Counted from the stretch's first letter, positions 1-8,656 are shown. The stretch is DNA of 24,768 nt from JALZCH01 sp036387315 (GCA_036387315.1 DASVTY010000092.1:1-24768); one strand, 5' to 3'. Notes: generated from the sequence alone by a model not told the origin. Program-made: numbers and translations.

Positions 1-1
1 G

Positions 2-1417
2 CAGAAACTGACATTAAAGTACGGTTTGCGTTACGACTATTTCACCAATCCATCTGAAATGTACGGTCGTCAGGCAAATTTTGACGTAACAACCGGGCGT
101 TTGATTACAGCCCGCGACGGCAGCGATTCGCTGACTAATACAGACAAAAACAATTTCGGTCCGCGCGTCGGTTTGGCTTATGATCTGCGCGGCGACGGAC
201 GCTCGGTAATTCGCGGCGGTTACGGGCTTTTCTACTTTTTGGATCGCGGCGGCATTGACAATCAATTGGCGCAAAACCCGCCGTACAGCGGATTTTCTCA
301 ATTCAATTACACGGACGGTTTTCGCATCACTCTATCGGGACGCGCGCCGAACGGCAGTCTCGATTCACGTCAGGCAACCGGCGCTTTGCCGCTCGGAAGC
401 GTTGACAGCGTTAATTTAAACAATCCGCAAAACGTCACCGTTTTGGCGGTTCTGCCGGACAACAAGACTTCAAACGTTCAGCAATTTAACGTCCAGTTCC
501 AACAGCAATTAACAAGCGACACTGCCCTCAGCGTCGGTTATGTCGGAACTCGCGGGCGCAATCTGGTGCTTTATTACAACTTGAACGGACGCATTATTGA
601 GCCGGGCGCATCAATTTCTTGCCCGCGCAGCGGCGGCGCGGCTCCCGGAACAAACTGTTTTGCCAACGGCGGGAACGCCAACGTCCGCGACGATAACGGC
701 AGATCGCAGTACGATTCTCTGCAAGTTCAGCTTGAGCGCCGTTTCTCGCAAGGCTGGCAATATCGCGCGGCATACACTTTCTCGAAAACTAAAGACAATG
801 GCGAAGGAGCGTTTGATGCGCTCGGTTCCACCGCTGAAAACAACCTCAATCTTGTAGAGCCGTTTACGACTTCGCGGATTGATTTCCCGCACGTCTTTTC
901 GTTCGAATCGGTTCTCGATATTCCGTTCGGTCGCGGACGGCGATTCGGTTCAAACATTCCGCGTATCGCGGACGTGATTTTAGGCGGCTGGCAATTAAAC
1001 GCCATTTTCCGCGCGCAAAGCGGTCAGACGTTTGATGTCAGACGCAACGGCATCCGCGTTGATTTGGTCGGCGATCCGTACACCGGCAAGGACACTCCGT
1101 ATCTTAATTTTGCGGCGTTTAAAGATGCGCCCGCCGGACGATTCGGCAACTTGGAGCGAAACAGCCTGCGTTCACCTTCGACCAGACAGTTGAACTTAGG
1201 CTTGACGAAAAATTTCGGTAACGAGCGCGTCAAAGCTCAGTTCCGCACCGAAATTTTCAACGTTTTCAACACGCCGCAGCTCGGCGTTCCGAACACCAAT
1301 TTGAACGATGTGCCGCCAACGACTCCGAACGGCAACTTCAATTACTTCGGCGCGATTCGTTCGACTCAGCCGTTTTCCAATCGTCAAATCCAGCTTGGTT
1401 TGCGATTGCAGTTTTAA
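2..1417 (+). CDS. TonB-dependent receptor, Oar-like, C-terminal part (5' truncated by window)
   Basis: The reading frame is open from the first complete codon (base 2), so the start and the plug domain lie upstream; 471 residues are visible. What is seen is the end of an outer-membrane beta-barrel: alternating amphipathic strands, phrases such as SVGYVGTRGRNLVLYYNLN and YRAAYTFSKTKDNGEGAFD, the GGWQLNAIFRAQSGQ strand, and a C-terminal strand ending in Phe (QLGLRLQF), the usual signal for BAM-mediated barrel insertion. This pattern is typical of the large Acidobacteriota TonB receptors with an N-terminal carboxypeptidase-regulatory-like domain; that domain would lie outside the window. It heads a run of alpha-glucan genes on the same strand, so I infer a SusC-like role in importing maltodextrins across the outer membrane. 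The substrate is inferred from context only. Confidence 0.88.
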   Translation, partial: QKLTLKYGLRYDYFTNPSEMYGRQANFDVTTGRLITARDGSDSLTNTDKNNFGPRVGLAYDLRGDGRSVIRGGYGLFYFLDRGGIDNQLAQNPPYSGFSQFNYTDGFRITLSGRAPNGSLDSRQATGALPLGSVDSVNLNNPQNVTVLAVLPDNKTSNVQQFNVQFQQQLTSDTALSVGYVGTRGRNLVLYYNLNGRIIEPGASISCPRSGGAAPGTNCFANGGNANVRDDNGRSQYDSLQVQLERRFSQGWQYRAAYTFSKTKDNGEGAFDALGSTAENNLNLVEPFTTSRIDFPHVFSFESVLDIPFGRGRRFGSNIPRIADVILGGWQLNAIFRAQSGQTFDVRRNGIRVDLVGDPYTGKDTPYLNFAAFKDAPAGRFGNLERNSLRSPSTRQLNLGLTKNFGNERVKAQFRTEIFNVFNTPQLGVPNTNLNDVPPTTPNGNFNYFGAIRSTQPFSNRQIQLGLRLQF

Positions 1418-1423
1418 TTTATA

Positions 1424-1458
1424 ATCAAAGCCGTTCACGAAAAGCGGACGGCTTTGAT
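1424..1458 (+). terminator. Hairpin after the receptor gene, possible weak terminator
   Basis: An 11-bp perfect stem (1424-1434 with 1448-1458, ATCAAAGCCGT / ACGGCTTTGAT) encloses a 13-base loop, beginning 6 bases after the receptor stop codon and ending 28 bases before the start of the next gene. There is no U-tract after the stem, so a classic intrinsic terminator is not supported; it may instead stabilise the receptor mRNA or reduce read-through into the GH13 gene. Confidence 0.45.
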
Positions 1459-1486
1459 CTTCGGGCGGAAAGTGAAAATTGAATTT

Positions 1487-3388
1487 ATGAATGACCGGGA
1501 ACATTTTTCGTATTTTCAGTTGGCGCTTTCCGCTCTTCTCGTTTTCGTTGTGGTTTCGCTTGCGTCAGCGCAGCCGAAAATCTCCAAAATCGAGCCGCCT
1601 TCGTGGTGGGCTGGACACACAATCAATCCGGTTCGGCTTTTAATTCGCGGCGAAAACCTCAAAAACGCAACTGTTAAATCGGCAAATAAATCTTTAAAAA
1701 CTTCAAGCGTTCGCGTTAATGAACGCGGCGATTATTTGTTTGTTGATTTAACAGTTGACAAAAACTCGAAACCCGGAAAATACCCGCTTGCAATTGAATC
1801 GCCAAACGGCAAAACCTTTTTCGATTTTGAAATAAATTCCCCGCTCGATTCACGCACGAATTTTCAAGGCATAACGAACGACGACATTATTTATTTGATA
1901 ATGCCCGACCGTTTTGCCAACGGCGACACTTCAAACGACGCGCCAGCAGACGCTCCAACTTCGGCAAACGGCAGACAAAATCCGCGCGCGTGGCATGGCG
2001 GCGATTTTCGCGGCATTAAAAACAATCTTCCGTATTTAAAAGAACTCGGCGTCACCGCAATTTGGCTGACGCCCTGGTACGACAATCCGAACCGGGCAAA
2101 CGAATGCGACAAACCCTGGTGTCCGTACACGAATTATCACGGTTATCACGCCGTTGATTATTACGCCGTTGAAGACCGTTTCGGGACGATGGCAGATTTG
2201 CGCGCGTTTATAGAAACCGCTCACCGCAGCGGCGTTAAAGTAATCCAAGATCAGGTTGCAAATCACGTCGCCGCCCAGCATGTCTGGATGAAAAATCCGC
2301 CTCTGCCGAACTGGTTTAGTCCATTCGAGCAAAATTCATTTAACAACTCTGTTTTGCTTTCTCCGAACGGTTCCGTCATTGAAAGAAACAATCTGCTCAA
2401 CGGCTGGTTTAACGAGCTGTTGCCGGATTTAAATCAAAACGAGCCGGAAGTTGCGCGCTACGAAATTCAAAACGCTCTCTGGTGGATCGGAACAACCGGA
2501 ATTGACGGGATTCGGCAGGACACAATCCAGTATATGCCGCGCCCGTTTATCCGCGATTGGTCGGCGGCGATCAAAAAACAGTATCCGAAGTTTTGGATGG
2601 TCGGCGAAGTGATGGTCAATGATTCCGCCCAAACAGCCTTTTTTCAAGGCGGAAAAACCGGTTGGGACGGCATTGATACAAATCTGCCGTCGGTTTTCGA
2701 TTTTAATTTATGGCGCGCCTCGCTCGATGCCTTCACCGGAAAAAAACCGATGAGCGCGCTGCGCGACGTTTTGAAATACGACGGACTTTATCCGAACGTA
2801 AATAACGTCACGGCAATTTCAGGCAATCACGACACAGACCGTTTTATGTCGCTCGAAGGCGCGAGCGTTGAGGGAGCAATGCTGCATCTCGCGTTTTTGC
2901 TTTCGACGCGCGGCATTCCGCAAATCTATTACGGCGAAGAAATCGCAATGCGCGGCGGTTACGATCCCGATAACCGGCGCGATTTTCCCGGCGGATTTCC
3001 CGGCGACGCGCGCAGCGCGTTTATACGAGTAAGCAGAACGGCGGAAGAGCAGAAAATGTTTGACCATGTGCAAAAATGGCTCGAAATGAGACGAAAAAGC
3101 ACAGCGTTGAGACTCGGCAAGACAATTGATTTGCAGTATAACAACGACATTTATTCTTTTGCTCGGCAGAACGATCAAGAAACGGTTATTGCGGGATTCA
3201 ATCGGTCAGGTGAAGATAAATATATTGAATTTAATGAAAGCACAATCGGCTTAAATAATGTAATTTACAGCCCAAACGGAAGCGGAACTGTTGTTAACAT
3301 CAGCAATCAAAGCGCAATTAACGGAAAAGCAAAACTTCCGCTGCCGCCGAAAACAGCTATCATTTATAAAGTTATTAAAAAGCAATAA
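1487..3388 (+). CDS. Exported GH13 cyclomaltodextrinase/neopullulanase-like alpha-glucan hydrolase
   Basis: Hydrolyses alpha-1,4-glucosidic bonds of maltodextrins or cyclodextrins, probably in the periplasm. The ATG at 1487 was chosen because a TTG at 1454 lies inside the preceding hairpin, and from 1487 the protein (633 residues) opens with a clean signal peptide ending ASA/Q28-29. Residues 30-125 form a beta-rich Cyc-maltodext_N-type domain (SWWAGHTINPVRLLIRG). The GH13 barrel has region I DQVANH (D255), region II GIRQD (nucleophile D345), region III GE (acid/base E374) and region IV NHD (D449), so all catalytic residues are present. A small beta domain ends the protein. It is a clear paralogue of the GH13 at 4931-6892. 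malQ follows after 17 bases, consistent with one transcript. It resembles Bacteroides SusA-type enzymes; exact substrate is not determinable here. Confidence 0.93.
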   Translation: MNDREHFSYFQLALSALLVFVVVSLASAQPKISKIEPPSWWAGHTINPVRLLIRGENLKNATVKSANKSLKTSSVRVNERGDYLFVDLTVDKNSKPGKYPLAIESPNGKTFFDFEINSPLDSRTNFQGITNDDIIYLIMPDRFANGDTSNDAPADAPTSANGRQNPRAWHGGDFRGIKNNLPYLKELGVTAIWLTPWYDNPNRANECDKPWCPYTNYHGYHAVDYYAVEDRFGTMADLRAFIETAHRSGVKVIQDQVANHVAAQHVWMKNPPLPNWFSPFEQNSFNNSVLLSPNGSVIERNNLLNGWFNELLPDLNQNEPEVARYEIQNALWWIGTTGIDGIRQDTIQYMPRPFIRDWSAAIKKQYPKFWMVGEVMVNDSAQTAFFQGGKTGWDGIDTNLPSVFDFNLWRASLDAFTGKKPMSALRDVLKYDGLYPNVNNVTAISGNHDTDRFMSLEGASVEGAMLHLAFLLSTRGIPQIYYGEEIAMRGGYDPDNRRDFPGGFPGDARSAFIRVSRTAEEQKMFDHVQKWLEMRRKSTALRLGKTIDLQYNNDIYSFARQNDQETVIAGFNRSGEDKYIEFNESTIGLNNVIYSPNGSGTVVNISNQSAINGKAKLPLPPKTAIIYKVIKKQ

Positions 3389-3405
3389 ATTGTTAATCTC
3401 AAATT

Positions 3406-4929
3406 ATGAATTTTCCAAGAGCAAGCGGCGTTTTGCTTCATCCGACATCGTTGACGGGCGGTTTCGGAATCGGCGATTTCGGCGACGACGCGTATCAATT
3501 TGTTGATTTTCTCGAAAAAAGCGGGCAAACGTACTGGCAGGTTTTGCCGCTCGGTCCGACCGGATACGGCGATTCGCCGTATCAATGTTTTTCGGCGTTT
3601 GCCGGAAACACTCTGCTGATTTCGCCCGAAAAGATTGTTGCGGACGGTTTTCTCAGTGTCGAAGATTTACAAAACGCGCCGAATTTCCCCGCCGACAAAG
3701 TTGATTTCGGCGCGGCGCTCGATTACAAAAATGCTTTGTTAAAAAAGGCGTTTGAGAATTTTCGGAAAACCGATGATCGGGAAATCGCCGAATCGTTTCA
3801 TCAATTCTGCGATTTTAACGGCTTCTGGCTCGAAGATTACGCCTTGTTTCGCGCGATTAAATTGTCGCAAGAGCAAAAATCCTGGCAAGAATGGGACGAA
3901 GATTTGAAACTGCGCCGACCGGAAGCTCTCGAAACTGCTCGGCGCGAGTTGGACAACGAGGTTTTCGCCCAAAAGTTTTATCAATTTCTGTTTTTCAAAC
4001 AATGGGACGCTTTGAAAACTTACGCGAACGAAAAGGGCTTGAAAATCGTCGGCGACGCGCCGATTTTCATCGCGCTCGATTCGGCAGACGTGTGGTGCAA
4101 TCCGCAGGAATTTAAATTAAATGCGGACGGCTCGCCGCAGGTCGTCGCCGGAGTTCCGCCTGATTATTTTTCGGCGACCGGGCAGCTTTGGGGAAATCCG
4201 ATTTACAACTGGGACGAGATGCGGCGCGACAATTTTCGCTGGTGGATTTCGCGCGTCCGGTTTACTTTGCAAACGGTTGACATCGTGCGCGTTGACCATT
4301 TTCGCGGCTTTGCGGCAACGTGGGAAGTTCCGGGCGGCGACAAAACCGCCGTCAACGGGCAATGGGTTAATGTTCCGGGCAAAGAATTGTTTAACGCGCT
4401 CGAAAACGCCATCGGCGATTTGCCGTTTTGGGCGGAAGATTTGGGCGTGATTACACCGGATGTCGAAGAATTGCGCGACAGTTTCGGTTTTCCGGGAATG
4501 CGGATTTTGCAATTCGCTTTCGGCGGCGACGCGAAAAATCTGGATTTGCCGCACAACTACATTAAAAATTCCGTCGCATACACCGGAACGCACGACAATG
4601 ACACAACCGTCGGCTGGTTTCATTCGCACGTTGGCGCAGGCTCGACGCGCGACGCCGGGCAAATCGGCAAGGAACACGATTTTTGTCTTCGATATTTAAA
4701 TTCGGACGGCAAAGAAATTCACTGGGATTTTATCCGCGCAATTTGGGCGTCGGTCGCAAACACGGCGATTGTGCCGATGCAGGATTTGCTCGGTTTAGGA
4801 AACGAAGCGCGAATGAATTTGCCCGCTTCGAGTTCCGGCAATTGGTTCTGGCGTTGTCGGGAAGGCGATTTCAGCGAAAAGATTTCTCAGCGATTGCGCG
4901 AGTTGACTGAAATTTATGGGCGTATTTGA
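3406..4929 (+). CDS. malQ: 4-alpha-glucanotransferase (amylomaltase, GH77)
   Basis: Transfers alpha-1,4-glucan segments between maltodextrins, releasing glucose; acts in the cytoplasm. The 507-residue length is normal for the family. No signal peptide is present: the protein opens MNFPRASGVLLHPTSLTG, the standard GH77 N-terminus. Further family marks are the WQVLPLGPTGYGDSPYQ segment, VRVDHFRGF with nucleophile D297, AEDLG with acid/base E344, and THDNDT with D397. The gene begins 17 bases after the upstream GH13 stop, and its TGA stop at 4927-4929 is one base before the ATG of the next GH13, suggesting translational coupling. In the pathway it would process maltodextrins that reach the cytoplasm, delivering glucose to the glucokinase at 14918. 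Its ordinary TGA stop shows TGA is a normal stop codon in this genome, relevant to the internal TGA at 9152. Confidence 0.96.
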   Translation: MNFPRASGVLLHPTSLTGGFGIGDFGDDAYQFVDFLEKSGQTYWQVLPLGPTGYGDSPYQCFSAFAGNTLLISPEKIVADGFLSVEDLQNAPNFPADKVDFGAALDYKNALLKKAFENFRKTDDREIAESFHQFCDFNGFWLEDYALFRAIKLSQEQKSWQEWDEDLKLRRPEALETARRELDNEVFAQKFYQFLFFKQWDALKTYANEKGLKIVGDAPIFIALDSADVWCNPQEFKLNADGSPQVVAGVPPDYFSATGQLWGNPIYNWDEMRRDNFRWWISRVRFTLQTVDIVRVDHFRGFAATWEVPGGDKTAVNGQWVNVPGKELFNALENAIGDLPFWAEDLGVITPDVEELRDSFGFPGMRILQFAFGGDAKNLDLPHNYIKNSVAYTGTHDNDTTVGWFHSHVGAGSTRDAGQIGKEHDFCLRYLNSDGKEIHWDFIRAIWASVANTAIVPMQDLLGLGNEARMNLPASSSGNWFWRCREGDFSEKISQRLRELTEIYGRI

Positions 4930-4930
4930 T

Positions 4931-6892
4931 ATGAAAGCAGATTTTTCAACGCAGAGACGCAGAGACGCAGAGGTTTTTATAAAAGAGAAAGGGTTTTTAT
5001 CTTTCTTTTTCTCTGCGTCTCTGCGTCTCTGCGTTTCAATTTTATTTCTGGCGGTTGCGATTTTCGCGCAATCGCCAAAAGTTGAAAAAGTCGAGCCGTC
5101 GAATTGGTGGGCGAATCATTCGATAAATCCGGTGCGATTGCTGATTCGCGGCGAAAATTTGACGGGCGCGCGGGTTGTTTCAAATTCGAGAGATTTGCGC
5201 GTCGGAAATTTTAGAACCAGCGCAAACGGGCATTATCTGTTTGTTGACATGACAATTGACCGCAGCACGCGCGTCGGGAAACACGATTTACGAATCGCGA
5301 CGCAAAACGGAAACACCGATTTTCAGTTTGAAGTATCTCAAAAAATGCCGCGCGAAAATCGTTTTCGCGGTTTTACGCCGGACGATGTGATTTATTTTTT
5401 GATACCGGATCGTTTTGCCGACGGTGACCAATCAAACAACAATCCTGCGAAATCGCCCGGTCTGCTCGACCGTTCAAAAGGGCGGCATTATCACGGCGGC
5501 GATTTGCAGGGCGTTATCAATCATCTCGATTACATTAAATCTTTGGGCGTGACGGCGATTTGGACGACGCCGGTTTACGATAACAACGACCGTTTCGACA
5601 CCAAAGAAGTTTATCCGAACGTGCCGGAAACGACCGGCTATCACGGTTACGGCGCGATTGATTTTTATGCGGTTGAAGAGCGTTTGGGCGATATGGCAAA
5701 ACTGCGCGAATTTGTCCGCGTCGCGCAAAGTAAAGGTTTTAAAGTTATTCAAGACCAAATCGCCAATCACACCGGACCGTATCACGTCTGGGCAAACGAT
5801 CCGCCGACGCCGACCTGGTGGAACGGGACGGCGGAAAATCATCTGTCGAACAACTGGCAAAAATGGACGACGATGAACCCGCGCGCAACTTTTCAAACGC
5901 AGCAGAGAAATCTTGACGGCTGGTTTATAGACATTCTGCCTGACTTTAATCAAAACGACCCTGAAGTCGAAAAATATCTGATTCAAAACACGCTCTGGTG
6001 GGTTGAAATGGCGGGTTTCGACTCGATTCGAATGGACACTCTACCGCATGTTCCGCGCTCGTTCTGGGCGAAATGGATGGCTGCGATTAAACGCGAATAT
6101 CCGAATCTGAACGTGATGGGCGAGCTTTACGACGGTGATCCGGCGCTGCTTTCGTATTTTCAAAAGGGCAAACGCGGACACGACGGAATTGATACCGGAA
6201 TTGACACGCTCTACGATTTCGCGCTTTTTTATGCGATTCGCAACGCTTTTGGGCAAGGCAAAAACATTCGTGAAGTCTCGCAAATATTTTCAAAAGACTG
6301 GCTTTATCCGAACCCGGATGTTTTGGTAACGTTTCTGGGCGTTCACGATATGCCGCGTTTTATGAACGAGCCGGGCGCTGGCATAGAAGGCTTAAAGCTC
6401 GCGCAAACGCTGATTATGACCTCGCGCGGAACGCCTTTGCTGTATTACGGTGACGAACTGGCAATGACTGGCGGCAACGATCCCGATAATCGGCGCGATT
6501 TTCCCGGAGGTTTCGCGGGCGATCCGCGCAGCGCTTTTCTCGCTTCGGGTAGAACGATTCAGGAAAACGAAGTTTGGAATCATCTAGCGAAACTGGGCGC
6601 GCTGCGACGCGAGTTAGAGCCGCTGCGACGAGGCAAAACGCTCGATTTATACGACGCCGAACAGCAAACGGCTTACGCGCGCGTCACGGAAAAAGAAGCC
6701 GTGATTGTCGTTTTTAATAACGATTCCAAAAATGCCGGAGTGCAGTTTGATTTAACTGACTTAAAACCGATTCCGGCAAACGCGATTTTGATTGACCGAC
6801 TAGGCAAGGTTGCAGATGTCGGAATCGAAAACCGGATAATGAAAATTAATATGCCCGCGCGAACAGCGAGCATTTTTACGGTGAAACGATGA
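4931..6892 (+). CDS. Exported GH13 cyclomaltodextrinase-like enzyme, second paralogue, with repeat-derived signal peptide
   Basis: Periplasmic alpha-glucan hydrolase related to the enzyme at 1487. Start placed at ATG 4931 (TGA-T-ATG coupling with malQ, 653 residues); ATG 4916 in the same frame, overlapping malQ, is the alternative. Residues 48-140 are the same Cyc-maltodext_N-type domain (NWWANHSINPVRLLIRG). Catalytic set: region I DQIANH (D275), region II SIRMD (D369), region III GE (E398), region IV VHD (D473), where Val replaces the usual Asn. The odd part is the N-terminus: codons 6-35 lie in a palindromic GCAGAGACGC repeat (4948-5035) that encodes an unusually long charged n-region and part of the hydrophobic core before cleavage near FAQ (residues 45-47). 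The ATG of a small membrane protein overlaps its stop (ATGA at 6889-6892). Confidence 0.92.
   Translation: MKADFSTQRRRDAEVFIKEKGFLSFFFSASLRLCVSILFLAVAIFAQSPKVEKVEPSNWWANHSINPVRLLIRGENLTGARVVSNSRDLRVGNFRTSANGHYLFVDMTIDRSTRVGKHDLRIATQNGNTDFQFEVSQKMPRENRFRGFTPDDVIYFLIPDRFADGDQSNNNPAKSPGLLDRSKGRHYHGGDLQGVINHLDYIKSLGVTAIWTTPVYDNNDRFDTKEVYPNVPETTGYHGYGAIDFYAVEERLGDMAKLREFVRVAQSKGFKVIQDQIANHTGPYHVWANDPPTPTWWNGTAENHLSNNWQKWTTMNPRATFQTQQRNLDGWFIDILPDFNQNDPEVEKYLIQNTLWWVEMAGFDSIRMDTLPHVPRSFWAKWMAAIKREYPNLNVMGELYDGDPALLSYFQKGKRGHDGIDTGIDTLYDFALFYAIRNAFGQGKNIREVSQIFSKDWLYPNPDVLVTFLGVHDMPRFMNEPGAGIEGLKLAQTLIMTSRGTPLLYYGDELAMTGGNDPDNRRDFPGGFAGDPRSAFLASGRTIQENEVWNHLAKLGALRRELEPLRRGKTLDLYDAEQQTAYARVTEKEAVIVVFNNDSKNAGVQFDLTDLKPIPANAILIDRLGKVADVGIENRIMKINMPARTASIFTVKR
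4948..5035. repeat. Family A palindromic repeat (GCAGAGACGC type) inside a coding sequence
   Basis: Two perfect 25-bp inverted arms (4948-4972 and 5011-5035), each with three tandem copies of an 8-base GCAGAGAC-type unit, are separated by 38 bases. The spacer can add an imperfect A-rich/T-rich stem, so the whole element can fold as one long hairpin. The same sequence family forms the outer arms at 18283-18310 and 18568-18595. Here it sits 17 bases after the start codon of the second GH13 gene and is translated as part of its signal peptide. Confidence 0.9.
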
Positions 6893-7065
6893 AACCGCTT
6901 TCTTTGATCGCGCTGTTTATGGCGGCTGGGCTGTTGATTATGGGCTTTGTAGGGAGAAGCGGCTCTGGGAGAATTTTGTCAAATGCAGTAATCGTAGCCG
7001 CATCATTCATTATTGTTATGGTTGCAGCGGTCTGGATCATCGCATTTCTAAAAAACAGAAAGTGA
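6889..7065 (+). CDS. Small two-helix membrane protein (58 residues)
   Basis: Function unknown; I do not recognise a family. The ATG overlaps the stop of the preceding GH13 gene as ATGA, the commonest arrangement for translational coupling, which is the main reason to believe the gene. It opens MKPLSLIALFMAAGLLIMGF (first hydrophobic helix, about residues 4-21), then a short glycine/arginine loop (VGRSGSGR) and a second helix at about 32-54, ending with the basic tail LKNRK. It uses GGG and AGA codons that are uncommon in the neighbouring enzymes, so it may have been acquired separately. It lies between the exported amylases and the MFS transporter; a role in the envelope is inferred from hydrophobicity only. 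Confidence 0.6.
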   Translation: MKPLSLIALFMAAGLLIMGFVGRSGSGRILSNAVIVAASFIIVMVAAVWIIAFLKNRK

Positions 7066-7097
7066 TTTCGAGCTGGTTTAGTCAGTCAAGAATCAAT

Positions 7098-7201
7098 TTC
7101 TTTGCGTTCTTTGCGAAAACCTTAGCGTTCTTTGCGGTTTAATTCTATAGAAAACTTAACCGCAAAGGACGCTAAGGTCTCGCAAAGGGCGCGAAGAAGA
7201 A
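7098..7201. repeat. Family B inverted repeat (TTAACCGCAAAGGACGC type)
   Basis: Imperfect arms of about 45 bases (7098-7142 and 7156-7201) fold back on each other around a 13-base AT-rich loop. It fills most of the 184-base gap between the 58-residue membrane protein and the MFS transporter. A second copy is at 18377-18477; the two share the 17-base core TTAACCGCAAAGGACGC. In RNA it would make a long hairpin and could attenuate or process the operon transcript. Confidence 0.85.
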
Positions 7202-7249
7202 TTCAATTTTTAGGTTCTACTCCTGATTTGCAGGAATTTCTGAAAAGCT

Positions 7250-8590
7250 ATGGAAAATAAACCGCGACTTAGTTTTTGGCAAATCTGGAACATGAGTTTC
7301 GGATTTTTGGGAATTCAATTCGGCTGGGGCTTGCAGATGGCGAATATGTCGCCGATTTACAAATATCTCGGCGCGGACGAAGCCTCGCTGCCGTATTTGT
7401 GGCTCGCCGGACCGCTGACCGGATTGCTCGTCCAGCCGATTGTCGGCGCGATGTCGGATCGAACCTGGACGCGGCTCGGTCGCCGTCGCCCGTATTTTCT
7501 GGTCGGCGCGATCTTGGCGAGCATTTGTTTGATTTTGATGCCGAATTCGTCGGCAGTCTGGATGGCTGCCGGGCTGCTCTGGATTATGGATGCTTCGATC
7601 AACATCACGATGGAGCCGTTTCGCGCTTTTGTCGCCGACAAATTGCCGGAAGAACAGCGCACTTTGGGTTTTGTGATGCAGTCGTTTTTTATCGGCTTCG
7701 GCTCGACCTTAGCAAACGCTTTGCCCTGGCTTTTGGGAACTTTGGGCGTCGTCGGAACTTTGGCGAGCGGGATTCCTTATTCGACTTACATTGCATTCAT
7801 CGTCGGCGCGGTTTTCTTTTTGACGGCGGTTTTGTGGACGGTTTTTTCAACGGGCGAATATCCGCCCGAAAATATGGAAGAATTTCGCCGCAAACAGCAG
7901 GAAGGCGGAATTGTCGGAAATATTTTTAAAGAAATCGGCGAAGCGCTGCGCGAAATGCCGACGACGATGAAACAGCTCGCGGTCGTGCAGTTTTTTACGT
8001 GGTTCGCGCTGCCGTTTATGTGGCAATTTTACGGCATCACTGTCGCTCGCCACGTTTTCGGCGCGCCGGACGAAAAATCGCCGCTCTTCGCGCAGGGAAC
8101 GGAATGGGGCGGTTTGTGTTTCGCGGTTTACAATTTCGTCTGTTTTCTCGTCGCGTTCGCCATTCCGCCGCTCGCCAAAGCGACGAGCCGCAAAGGCGTT
8201 CACATTATCTGTCTGACGCTCGGCGGACTCGGTTTGCTTTCGACTTATTTTGCGACAAGCCCTTATTTTCTGTTTATCGGAATGATCGGTGTCGGCATCG
8301 CCTGGGCTTCGATTCTCTCGATGCCGTATGTGATTTTAGCGGGCGCGATTCCCGCCCAACGCATCGGCGTTTATATGGGAGTTTTCAATCTTTTCATCGT
8401 CATTCCGCAGATCATTCAGTCGTTTCTCACGCCGCAAATCTACAAACCGCTGCTCGGTGACAACCCGCTCAACGCAGTGATGCTCGGCGGTTTGAGCATG
8501 ATCGTTGCGGCGGCAAGCGTATTGATTGTGAAGGACATCGGACAGGAAAAACTCGCGGGCGACGCAATTACTGTCGGCGCGGGACATTAA
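7250..8590 (+). CDS. MFS sugar transporter, SLC45/sucrose-maltose symporter type
   Basis: Inner-membrane transporter that probably imports maltose or other alpha-glucosides with a proton. The 446-residue protein is hydrophobic throughout with about 12 predicted membrane segments. Family marks are GIQFGWGLQMANMSPIYKYLG in and after the first helix (residues 21-41) and the loop 2-3 signature D70-RTWTRLGRRRP, close to the RxGRRRP signature of plant sucrose transporters and bacterial maltose transporters of this group. A longer cytoplasmic loop (GEYPPENMEEFRRKQQEGG) separates the two six-helix halves, as usual in MFS proteins. It lies between exported alpha-glucanases and downstream amylase/glucokinase genes, which supports maltose or maltodextrin import. 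The start ATG is at 7250, after a family B repeat; no strong ribosome binding site is visible. Confidence 0.9.
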   Translation: MENKPRLSFWQIWNMSFGFLGIQFGWGLQMANMSPIYKYLGADEASLPYLWLAGPLTGLLVQPIVGAMSDRTWTRLGRRRPYFLVGAILASICLILMPNSSAVWMAAGLLWIMDASINITMEPFRAFVADKLPEEQRTLGFVMQSFFIGFGSTLANALPWLLGTLGVVGTLASGIPYSTYIAFIVGAVFFLTAVLWTVFSTGEYPPENMEEFRRKQQEGGIVGNIFKEIGEALREMPTTMKQLAVVQFFTWFALPFMWQFYGITVARHVFGAPDEKSPLFAQGTEWGGLCFAVYNFVCFLVAFAIPPLAKATSRKGVHIICLTLGGLGLLSTYFATSPYFLFIGMIGVGIAWASILSMPYVILAGAIPAQRIGVYMGVFNLFIVIPQIIQSFLTPQIYKPLLGDNPLNAVMLGGLSMIVAAASVLIVKDIGQEKLAGDAITVGAGH

Positions 8591-8604
8591 AGAACAAACG
8601 AAAC

Positions 8605-8634
8605 GTTTAGCGGCAAGTTCACCCGCCGCCAAAC
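8605..8634 (+). other. Short hairpin between the MFS transporter and the DUF3179 gene
   Basis: GTTTAGCGGC (8605-8614) pairs with GCCGCCAAAC (8625-8634) with one A-C mismatch around a 10-base loop, starting 14 bases after the transporter stop. There is no U-tract, so it is probably not an intrinsic terminator; it may separate mRNA segments or have no function. Confidence 0.35.
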
Positions 8635-8656
8635 AATTCGAGATTTTAACTTAATT

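Noticed and set aside
1454..1486. TTG at 1454 as start of the first GH13
   Set aside because: It sits in the hairpin after the receptor gene and adds 11 residues before a better signal peptide starting at ATG 1487.
4117..4677. 186-codon frame on the - strand
   Set aside because: Antisense to malQ, with shadow-like composition and no domain.
4948..5035. CRISPR-like direct repeats
   Set aside because: The repeated 8-base units are contiguous, without unique spacers, and form an inverted repeat inside a coding frame.
7276..7929. 217-codon frame on the + strand
   Set aside because: Out-of-frame overlap with the MFS transporter; Arg-rich shadow of its codons.
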